7,192 bases of DNA. It comes from Bacteroidia bacterium. Its GTDB lineage: Bacteria > Bacteroidota > Bacteroidia > Chitinophagales > Saprospiraceae. Where the stretch lies: assembly GCA_030432855.1 (NCBI GenBank), contig JAUILM010000289.1, forward strand, positions 1 through 7,192, written 5' to 3'. How positions within the stretch are numbered: position 1 is the stretch's first letter; each line of letters opens with the position of its first letter. The notes beneath the pieces are model-generated. The model was not told where the DNA came from, searched no databases, and was given only the letters and a program-made list of their open reading frames with translations. The position numbers were made by a program, and so were the translations under genes. This document shows positions 1 to 6,066 of the stretch, piece after piece.

Positions 1-139
1 GGTATTGAGCCGTGAGGAAGTTTTGACCATCCGAGGCTTCTTTTTTTATCTCCTGGCTCACAGTGCGATCCGTGTCGCCATCTTCGCAACTAATGAACAA
101 TGCAAATACAAAAAGAAGGAAGATTGGAACTACTCTCAT
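1..139 (-). CDS. N-terminal fragment of an unknown lipoprotein (3' end outside window)
   Basis: An open frame enters from position 139 and runs off the left edge with 46 complete codons. The protein begins with a lipoprotein signal: MRVVP, a hydrophobic stretch at residues 6-16, then a lipobox FISC with the lipidated cysteine at residue 18. The residues after it (EDGDTD) are acidic, as in surface-export signals described for some Bacteroidota lipoproteins. The visible mature part is polar and matches no family I recognise. An in-frame ATG at 169 would add 10 residues, but a promoter-like -7 element lies at 165-158, downstream of it, and the extension would put a non-typical polar segment before the signal, so I chose 139. 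It lies downstream of the DUF4249 gene on the same strand with a 136-base gap, so it may be co-transcribed, separately transcribed, or both. The existence of a secreted lipoprotein here is well supported; its function is not. Confidence 0.72.
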   Translation of the reverse strand, partial: MRVVPIFLLFVFALFISCEDGDTDRTVSQEIKKEASDGQNFLTAQY

Positions 140-157
140 TATAACTTGATAAGACTC

Positions 158-188
158 CAAAGGTATCATGGAATTTATACAGAACCAA
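158..188 (-). promoter_or_regulatory. Candidate Bacteroidota-type promoter for the left-edge lipoprotein
   Basis: On the minus strand TTG (188-186) is followed after exactly 20 bases by TACCTTTG (165-158), an exact match to the Bacteroidota consensus TTG / TAnnTTTG for the -33 and -7 elements. Transcription would begin near 152-154, leaving a short leader of about 15 bases before the ATG at 139. A more enterobacterial-looking TATAAA (about 178-173) lies inside the spacer and is probably coincidental. The match is by pattern only; TAnnTTTG has just six fixed bases, so chance occurrence is possible, although spacing and position are both right. Confidence 0.45.
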
Positions 189-275
189 GTTCCTATTGAT
201 CAAGACTCGTTTCTAGGGGAAATAAAACGCAGTATAATTTGTGGAAATAGATAACAGGAAATATGGTCCGAACAA

Positions 276-1190
276 CTATTCGATCTCTGCTTCCATTTCC
301 ACAGATTGCTCAATGCTAAAAATACCATATCCGTTCTCAATGTTGGTATGAATGTTTTGAGGTTCGACGAAGGGGTTGCCTTCGTTGGCAATATAATTGC
401 CCACACTTTTCTCAAACTGGTATCGGTCACCTGTGATTGATTTGATGAGTACCAACATGACTCGGTCACCCCTGCTGACCTCGTAGTGCCGGTCTATTGG
501 AAGGCGTACCTTGTAAGTGCCACCCGAGAATGCCATATCTGAGAAAATTATATTGTCACCGATGCCTGCAAATGATGTGAAACCATCCGGGAAGAAGTTG
601 ACTTGCCGATTTCTCAGGTGATCGAAAATGGTGTCGCTTGATATCGTGTCCTTCTCCGGTACAAAGGTATAGGCCGATACCGCATAGTAATTCTGAATGG
701 CAGGGTCATCGGAAAGTTCGATGGTGATCTCTCCCAGGTCTTCTCCAAATTCATCCTTCGCTCCATCCAAATCAAATTTGACAGACGTCACGATGGGTTT
801 TGGAGCTATTGCTGTTTCGCTATATATGGTTTCGAACAATGGATGTTTTGCTTCGAGCCGTCCTACCAGGGGTTTGGTAGGGTCTGGATTGATGCGTCCA
901 GGGCCTGTTCGATATCCTCTTGCCGATCGCAAGGGTATCACCTGGTCCTGAATCTTCAGAGTTACTTCCAATGATGATAAATCCTGAAGGGGGCTGAAAT
1001 CCGTGATGTTTTGAGAATGACTAAATAGCAATTGCACCGAGTCAGCCTCAAGCGAAATTTCAGTATTCACTACGATTCTGTTCTTTGTTGCTGGGATTTC
1101 GATATCAATCGTACTGTCACTGATATCTTCACACGCGATAAGCGCAATAGAAAGGCAGAAGAGTAGATATACAATGTATTGACAATGCAT
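276..1190 (-). CDS. DUF4249 domain lipoprotein, partner of the TonB-dependent receptor
   Basis: This 304-residue protein carries a lipoprotein signal: MHCQY, a hydrophobic core at about residues 6-18 and lipobox LIAC with cysteine 20, followed by acidic EDISD. The mature part fits the DUF4249 family: an early segment of the type 'RIVVNTEIS' after an acidic opening, a middle beta-rich region, and a C-terminal segment at residues 272-293 (NPFVEPQNIHTN, then GYGIFSI) that I recognise as the family's hallmark ending. Family length is usually about 270-400 residues, so it looks complete. The start is the first ATG, four bases after the receptor stop codon, with no strong Shine-Dalgarno, so translational coupling to the receptor gene is likely. 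DUF4249 genes are commonly found directly after a TonB-dependent receptor in Bacteroidota; the biochemical role is not established, and an extracellular accessory or ligand-capture subunit is my inference. Confidence 0.9.
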   Translation of the reverse strand: MHCQYIVYLLFCLSIALIACEDISDSTIDIEIPATKNRIVVNTEISLEADSVQLLFSHSQNITDFSPLQDLSSLEVTLKIQDQVIPLRSARGYRTGPGRINPDPTKPLVGRLEAKHPLFETIYSETAIAPKPIVTSVKFDLDGAKDEFGEDLGEITIELSDDPAIQNYYAVSAYTFVPEKDTISSDTIFDHLRNRQVNFFPDGFTSFAGIGDNIIFSDMAFSGGTYKVRLPIDRHYEVSRGDRVMLVLIKSITGDRYQFEKSVGNYIANEGNPFVEPQNIHTNIENGYGIFSIEQSVEMEAEIE

Positions 1191-1194
1191 AGAT

Positions 1195-3558
1195 TCAAAA
1201 TTTAAAACCGTAACTGATATAGGGCACGATTATCGGGATGATGCTTACTTCCTTAAATATGGTCTTGTTAATGCCCATCTCTCTCACAGGATCCCATTCA
1301 TATTCCTGGCTGGAGTAGATGAAATAGGGGTTATTGTGGAAATACGTGTTGTAGGCACCAAATGACCAGATACGGGTATGGCGCTTCTTCTTTTTCGAAA
1401 ATTGAATCCCAAGATCCAGACGGTGATAATCGCTCATCCGGAAGCTGTTTTTGGCTTCGAATTGTTGAATTTCATAGCGATTGGAGAGGAGCCCGTTATG
1501 AGATTCGGCCAGGTGAAATTTTTCGAAAGGAAGTGATACGGCATTTCCTGTCCCGTACACCCATGATCCCGATAGGGAAATCCGATCATTAAAGTCGTGA
1601 TTGATTACTATACTCAGATCATGCCTTCTGTCATATCGGAAGGGAAATGTGTGACCACCATTGATATCATCAAATTTTCTTTGATTCCAGGAAAGCGTAT
1701 ATCCTAGCCACCCGGTCGTTTTACCACTTTTCTTTTGAAGCAGAAACTCTGCACCATAAGTCTCTGCAGAACCCTGGGTGATTTTTTGCTCCCATTTGTT
1801 GTCCAATCCAAAAAGGAAATTGGATCCAGGTCGTAGAGAAACCACGTTATCCATCTTCTTATAGTAGGCTTCCAGGCTTACCTCAAGGTTCTGATAACTC
1901 TTAGCGGCACCTAATGCCACCTGCCAGGCCCTTTGAGGAAGCACCTGGTCGGTACTGGGTACCCATAGATCTGTCGGTAGACTTAAAGCCTCCGTAGTCA
2001 GGAGGTTTATATACTGTGTCATGGTATTAAAGCTTCCTTTAAGAGAGAGTCGGTTTCTTAAAGCATAGCGTGCACTTATCCGGGGTTGCACTGAGTGGTA
2101 AAATGTATTTTCCACATTGAAAGCTGATGCGTGTACTCCCATATTCAGCTTCAATCGGCCGAGATCTACTTCGTCCTCGGCATACAGGTAGTATTCTTGT
2201 GATTGAGATGCAGCGGTGCCTATGATAGTATCAAGTGTAAAGTCAAAATCTGAGGCTTTAAAGGTTAGTGCTCCGGGATTGTATTTATGGTTTGTCATGC
2301 CTGCACCAAACCGCAAATAATGAGTAGGAGAAGGTATCCAATCCAAATCCCATTTAAATCCGAAATCCCGAATTCCCGACAAGTACTTTGACTTGTAGTT
2401 TGATGTTTCATTTCCAAAATATTCCGTGTATTCTACACCGGCATTGAACTTGTAGTCACTAAAAATCAGAGTGGTGTTGCTAAATACTTTAGGAGCTATT
2501 TTCCAATTCCATCGAGCGGCGCTAATCCAGTTGCCCCAGTCTAACCCTCCACCAAAGTCAGTATTTTCTTCTTTTACATTAGTATAAAACACATCGGCAC
2601 CGCTGTAAGCCGAAAGATATAATCGATGCCGATCATTAAAAGTATGGTTGACTTTTGCATTCAAGTCATAGAAGTGTAGTTTGGGTTTGATTTCCGATCC
2701 ATCCTGTCTCGCCGCAGATTTAGCGACAGGTTTGGCAAAAAGATCAAGATAAGTCCTGCGACCGCTTACAATAAAGGAAGTTTTACCCCTGTTGATTGGT
2801 CCTTCCAGGGTGAGTTTGGAAGTGATGATTCCGATAGATCCTTCCCCTTTAAAGGTTTGATTGTTTCCGTCTTTCATAGATACCTGAAGCACGGATGAGA
2901 GTCTTCCACCAAATCTCGCGGGGAAGCCACCTTTGATGAGATTGACATTCTTTATAGCATCCGCATTGAAGACAGAAAATAGTCCACCAAGATGAGATAT
3001 CGAATATACAGGTACCCCATCTAACAAAATCAGATTCTGGTCCGGACTTCCTCCGCGCACGTAAATGCCGGTCTGACCCTCACCCCCCGATTGGACACCT
3101 GGTAGTAATTGAATAGCTTTGATCACATCTACTTCTCCGAGAAGTGCCGGAATCTTTTTGATTTGATCAACAGGTACATCAATACGACTCATCTGCACAT
3201 TCTCTTCGATCCTTTCGACTCTATCACTGGTGACTTCCACCGTTGTAAGCTGGGCAGAAGATTGCAGACTTATGTTTAAAGAAGTATCCTGGTCTAATAA
3301 GAGTGCAATCTCCTGTGATTCGTAACCCACATAGCTGATTTCAAGCTTAAGAGAATCCGTGGATGGAGTAATGGAAAAAAATCCGAAGTCATTTGAAGTC
3401 GTGCCGGAAGCTGTGCCGGATATACTGACATTAGCGCCAATCAACTTCTCTCCAGTATCGGCATCCATGATATACCCACTGATGGTGTGTTGTTGTGTAT
3501 ACGCTGGTGTGGCGATAACGAAAAACAGGATGGCAAGGGAGTAGGAGCGGAGTAACAT
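1195..3558 (-). CDS. TonB-dependent outer-membrane receptor with carboxypeptidase-like N-terminal domain
   Basis: The 787-residue protein is an outer-membrane active transporter driven by TonB-ExbBD. Domains in order: Sec signal peptide, probably cut after AYT (residue 21); a carboxypeptidase-D regulatory-like beta-sandwich at about 24-108 (ISGYIMDADTGEKLIGANV, then SYVGYE near 75-80); a plug at about 125-235 with VIKAIQLLPGVQSGG, GIYVRGGSPDQNLILLDG (164-181) and KGGFPARFGGRLSSV (209-223); then a beta-barrel of alternating aromatic strands to the terminus, which ends in an aromatic residue (YGFKF) as needed for outer-membrane assembly. It is shorter than SusC proteins (about 1000 residues) and no SusD follows; instead a DUF4249 gene starts four bases downstream. 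This points to the smaller receptor class that travels with DUF4249, ligand unknown. The ATG at 3558 is supported by the signal peptide and by AAGGA six bases upstream. No TonB box or frameshift was evident. Confidence 0.95.
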   Translation of the reverse strand: MLLRSYSLAILFFVIATPAYTQQHTISGYIMDADTGEKLIGANVSISGTASGTTSNDFGFFSITPSTDSLKLEISYVGYESQEIALLLDQDTSLNISLQSSAQLTTVEVTSDRVERIEENVQMSRIDVPVDQIKKIPALLGEVDVIKAIQLLPGVQSGGEGQTGIYVRGGSPDQNLILLDGVPVYSISHLGGLFSVFNADAIKNVNLIKGGFPARFGGRLSSVLQVSMKDGNNQTFKGEGSIGIITSKLTLEGPINRGKTSFIVSGRRTYLDLFAKPVAKSAARQDGSEIKPKLHFYDLNAKVNHTFNDRHRLYLSAYSGADVFYTNVKEENTDFGGGLDWGNWISAARWNWKIAPKVFSNTTLIFSDYKFNAGVEYTEYFGNETSNYKSKYLSGIRDFGFKWDLDWIPSPTHYLRFGAGMTNHKYNPGALTFKASDFDFTLDTIIGTAASQSQEYYLYAEDEVDLGRLKLNMGVHASAFNVENTFYHSVQPRISARYALRNRLSLKGSFNTMTQYINLLTTEALSLPTDLWVPSTDQVLPQRAWQVALGAAKSYQNLEVSLEAYYKKMDNVVSLRPGSNFLFGLDNKWEQKITQGSAETYGAEFLLQKKSGKTTGWLGYTLSWNQRKFDDINGGHTFPFRYDRRHDLSIVINHDFNDRISLSGSWVYGTGNAVSLPFEKFHLAESHNGLLSNRYEIQQFEAKNSFRMSDYHRLDLGIQFSKKKKRHTRIWSFGAYNTYFHNNPYFIYSSQEYEWDPVREMGINKTIFKEVSIIPIIVPYISYGFKF

Positions 3559-3563
3559 AGAGG

Positions 3564-3569
3564 TTCCTT
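3564..3569 (-). promoter_or_regulatory. Shine-Dalgarno-like site of the TonB-dependent receptor gene
   Basis: The minus strand reads AAGGAA (3569-3564) with the AAGGA core six bases from the ATG at 3558. This fixes the receptor start. It stands out because the other starts in the window have only A/T-rich leaders, which is the usual condition in Bacteroidota. Confidence 0.5.
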
Positions 3570-3596
3570 AATATTTGAAGTGTATAATTTTGAAAC

Positions 3597-3625
3597 CGAG
3601 GTATATTAGGTTTTGGTATACCTCG
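3597..3625. repeat. Perfect 9+9 inverted repeat in the receptor leader (possible operator or RNA hairpin)
   Basis: CGAGGTATA (3597-3605) and TATACCTCG (3617-3625) are perfect reverse complements separated by 11 bases. Two further G-T pairs could extend the stem on the plus-strand transcript but would be A-C mismatches on the minus-strand one. It lies 38-66 bases upstream of the receptor ATG. No T-run follows on either strand, so it is unlikely to be an intrinsic terminator. Centre-to-centre spacing of the half-sites is 20 bases, about two helical turns, which would suit a dimeric DNA-binding regulator. That role is inferred. Confidence 0.5.
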
Positions 3626-3960
3626 ACGTAATTGCATTACAACTTTAACAATGGAACGCGGAGCGCCTTTTATCGCTGCGGCCTTAAGCTTTTATTACGA
3701 TTTGGAATTGCTTATTTAACGACATCCTAAGATTTGAACAATGTAGGTTTGGAAATTCTCGTGATGGTTTTCTATCCGGATCGATGTTAGAAATTGGGTT
3801 CCTTTGACAGATGGTGTTTGAATAGATGAATTTCTCTATTCGGACCTTCTATGGAAATAACTCAAAGGATGGATATGAAACTCTAAGGGAATCCTGTATC
3901 TTATCCTCTCGCAAAAATTTGGCTCATTTTACATATAATCATATCTAAGAATAAAAGATC

Positions 3961-5127
3961 ATGACAAGATTACTGATACTACTGATGGTCGTAGCTTCTC
4001 TGGGTTTTTTGAGTTGTGGATCTGATGAAGCTAAATCTACTATGGAACAACAAAACATTGATACCGGACTTGAGATTGAAAAGACTGTATTTGGAGAAAC
4101 TCCTGAAGGTACGGCTGATCTGTTTCATCTGAAGAATAGAAATGGGATGGAAGTTTCACTCACCAATTGGGGCGGTATCATTGTCACTATTTCGGTTGCA
4201 GACCGCAATGGCAATTTTAAGAATGTAAATCTTGGTTTTGATAGTCTTAGTACTTACGTCGAGCGAAATCCTTTCTTTGGTGCTCTGGTAGGAAGGTATG
4301 GTAATCGGATTGGCGGGGCAAGCTTTGAAATCGATGGAACGGTATATCCCCTACTTAAGAACAATGGTGAAAACCATCTGCATGGTGGAGACAAGGGCTT
4401 TGATGAGAAGCTCTATACGGCAGAGATGATCGAGACAGATAATCATGTAGGGGTACGATTATCTCGTACGAGTCCGGACATGGAAGAGGGATATCCTGGA
4501 AATCTGGATGTGGAAGTGACATACACTCTGGACAATAATAACACACTGGCTATCGACTATAAGGCAACTACTGATAAAAAGACACATGTGAACCTGACCA
4601 ACCATGCCTATTTCAATCTGGCAGGAGATGGTAGTGGGGATATTCTGAATCACTTTGTGTCTATCAATGCAGATCGGTATACTCCTGTAGATGACGGACT
4701 GATTCCTACAGGAGAGTTAGCACCTGTCGAAGGTACTCCATTTGACTTTCGGGGTGCCACGATGATCGGAGCACGGATCGATGATGATCATCCGCAGATT
4801 CAAATTGGAGGTGGCTATGATCACAATTATGTGCTAAATCATGAACCAGGAGGGGGTAGGATGCAAATAGCGGCTACCGTCTATGAACCCAATTCGGGAA
4901 GATATATGGAGGTCCATACCACCGAGCCCGGAGTACAATTTTATACCGGTAATTTTATGCGAGAAATGACTGGCATGGGAGGTCGTACCTACGATCGCCG
5001 GGGAGGATTTTGTTTCGAGACCCAGCATTTTCCCGATAGTCCCAACAAACCTGAGTTTCCATCGACCCTGGTGGAGCCGGGTCAAACGTACTCTTCGACC
5101 ACATCATTCACTTTTTCAGCAAAATAA
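3961..5127 (+). CDS. Galactose mutarotase (aldose 1-epimerase), lipoprotein form
   Basis: The 388-residue protein catalyses interconversion of alpha and beta anomers of an aldose such as galactose or glucose. It starts with a lipoprotein signal (MTRLL, hydrophobic 4-17, lipobox LSC with cysteine 19) and then GSDEA, so it is exported and membrane-anchored, whereas many bacterial GalM proteins are cytoplasmic. The epimerase fold spans about 38-386. Visible active-site signatures are GRYGNRIGGA (Asn115, Arg116), ENHLHGG (His139, His141), TNHAYFNL (His215, the family's general acid), GYDHNYVL (Asp287) and CFETQHFPDSP (Glu353, the family's general base). All key residues are present, so activity is likely. 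The sugar specificity cannot be read. The start is the first ATG, directly before the signal, with an A-rich leader. It heads a probable three-gene operon; the next gene begins 33 bases downstream. The symbol galM would be reasonable by family, but orthology to cytoplasmic GalM is not certain. Confidence 0.94.
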   Translation: MTRLLILLMVVASLGFLSCGSDEAKSTMEQQNIDTGLEIEKTVFGETPEGTADLFHLKNRNGMEVSLTNWGGIIVTISVADRNGNFKNVNLGFDSLSTYVERNPFFGALVGRYGNRIGGASFEIDGTVYPLLKNNGENHLHGGDKGFDEKLYTAEMIETDNHVGVRLSRTSPDMEEGYPGNLDVEVTYTLDNNNTLAIDYKATTDKKTHVNLTNHAYFNLAGDGSGDILNHFVSINADRYTPVDDGLIPTGELAPVEGTPFDFRGATMIGARIDDDHPQIQIGGGYDHNYVLNHEPGGGRMQIAATVYEPNSGRYMEVHTTEPGVQFYTGNFMREMTGMGGRTYDRRGGFCFETQHFPDSPNKPEFPSTLVEPGQTYSSTTSFTFSAK

Positions 5128-5160
5128 TTCAAATCAAAAACTATAAAACAATTACAAACA

Positions 5161-6057
5161 ATGGCTTTTACACTTTCTAAGGAGACACGAATTGGATGGA
5201 TAGGTACCGGCGTCATGGGGGTTTCCATGGCGGGACACCTGATGGATAATGGATATACAGTTTCGGTCTTCAACAGAACCAAATCTAAGGCTGACTCGCT
5301 TGTTGAAAAGGGTGCTACCTGGAGAAATACCCCCAGGGAGGTAGCAGAGAACTCTGATGTAATCTTTACTATTGTTGGCTTTCCTCAGGATGTGGAGCAA
5401 GTATACTTTGGCGAAAATGGCATCATGTCGGGTGTAGCCTCAGGCGCTATGCTGGTCGATATGACCACTACTGCTCCCAGCCTGGCCGTCAGAATCTATG
5501 AAGCAGCACAGGAAAAAAATGTGGGATCCATTGATGCCCCCGTATCCGGAGGAGATGTGGGAGCTAAGAATGGTACCCTTTCCATTATGGTAGGAGGCGA
5601 CAAAGAAGATGTAGATGCCATCATGCCCCTCTTTGAGATTATGGGCAAAGGTATCGTGTATGAAGGGAAAGCCGGCTCAGGACAGCATACTAAAATGTGC
5701 AATCAAATCACTATCTCAGGAACGATGGTGGGCGTATGTGAAAGCTTGCTTTATGCACAAAAGGCTGGTTTAGATTTAAATACGATGCTCGAAGCCATTA
5801 GTGGCGGAGCTGCAGGTTGTTGGTCTTTGTCAAACCTGGCTCCCCGAATTGTAAATCGAAACTTCGAGCCCGGATTCTATGTCGAGCACTTTGTGAAGGA
5901 CATGGAGCTGGCTCTTGCTGAAGCGCGACGTATGAATCTGGCACTACCGGGTCTGGCGTTGGTGCACCAGTTGTACAAGGCGGTCGAAGCACAGGGGTAT
6001 AGCAAGAAAGGAACTCAGGCTCTTACGCTGGCACTTGAGCATATCAACAATGTGTAA
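5161..6057 (+). CDS. NAD(P)-dependent beta-hydroxyacid dehydrogenase (3-hydroxyisobutyrate dehydrogenase family)
   Basis: This 298-residue cytoplasmic enzyme has no signal peptide and the usual length of the beta-hydroxyacid dehydrogenase family, which oxidises or reduces small hydroxy acids (3-hydroxyisobutyrate, tartronate semialdehyde, glyoxylate or succinic semialdehyde). The N-terminal Rossmann domain shows GWIGTGVMG (nucleotide loop Gly15, Gly17, Gly20) and VFNRTKSK at 36-43; Arg39 after the second strand suggests NADP(H) preference, which is inference. The substrate loop DAPVSGGDVGAKNGTL is at 125-140. The catalytic motif GSGQHTKMCNQ (172-182) contains Lys178 and Asn181. The helical C-terminal domain ends with the typical GTQALTLALE. 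It follows the mutarotase by 33 bases of A-rich leader, and the esterase starts 9 bases after it, so one transcript is likely. The substrate cannot be assigned; given its neighbours a sugar-acid or semialdehyde step is possible. 6-Phosphogluconate dehydrogenase is excluded by size. Confidence 0.9.
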   Translation: MAFTLSKETRIGWIGTGVMGVSMAGHLMDNGYTVSVFNRTKSKADSLVEKGATWRNTPREVAENSDVIFTIVGFPQDVEQVYFGENGIMSGVASGAMLVDMTTTAPSLAVRIYEAAQEKNVGSIDAPVSGGDVGAKNGTLSIMVGGDKEDVDAIMPLFEIMGKGIVYEGKAGSGQHTKMCNQITISGTMVGVCESLLYAQKAGLDLNTMLEAISGGAAGCWSLSNLAPRIVNRNFEPGFYVEHFVKDMELALAEARRMNLALPGLALVHQLYKAVEAQGYSKKGTQALTLALEHINNV

Positions 6058-6066
6058 GTGATTTTA

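Larger units (their letters stand above)
3559..3960. other. Divergent intergenic region between the receptor and mutarotase operons
   Basis: This 402-base region separates two divergent transcription units and should hold both promoters. It contains the inverted repeat at 3597-3625 and the ribosome site at 3564-3569. On the plus strand an exact TAnnTTTG (TAGGTTTG, 3744-3751) occurs without a properly spaced TTG, and a looser TAAGATTTG (3728-3736) lies 17 bases after TTG (3708-3710). Close to the mutarotase start, TTG at 3920-3922 in an AT-rich stretch precedes a poor -7 match. A near-identical decamer occurs twice (TCTATCCGGA 3771-3780; TCTATTCGGA 3835-3844), and a short inverted repeat GAATAG/CTATTC sits at 3820-3841. 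A 22-codon ATG frame at 3651-3719 has no support as a gene. I could not settle which promoter drives either operon. Confidence 0.6.

Noticed and set aside
5..199. Plus-strand 64-codon frame at the left edge
   Set aside because: It lies antisense to a frame with a clear lipoprotein signal and shows no recognisable domain or signal of its own.
170..275. Terminator after the DUF4249 gene
   Set aside because: I looked for a GC-rich stem followed by a T-run on the minus strand and found none; only short repeats of GGAAATA are present.
1195..3558. Classification of the receptor as a SusC-type glycan importer
   Set aside because: It is about 200 residues shorter than typical SusC proteins and is followed by DUF4249 rather than SusD.
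3597..3625. Inverted repeat as an intrinsic terminator
   Set aside because: Neither strand has a T-run after the stem, and the site lies upstream of divergent genes, where no transcript needs to end.
3431..3637. Minus-strand 68-codon frame overlapping the receptor start
   Set aside because: It is in another frame of the receptor signal-peptide and N-terminal domain region and has no protein-like features.
3651..3719. 22-codon ATG frame in the divergent intergenic region (begins MERGAPF), within a locally GC-richer patch
   Set aside because: No ribosome site, no recognisable motif and a length that chance easily gives; could be a leader peptide only if conserved in relatives.
6058..6066. GTG at 6058 as the esterase start
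   Set aside because: It directly follows the upstream stop and would add only three residues; ATG 6067 sits right before a normal signal peptide. It cannot be fully excluded.
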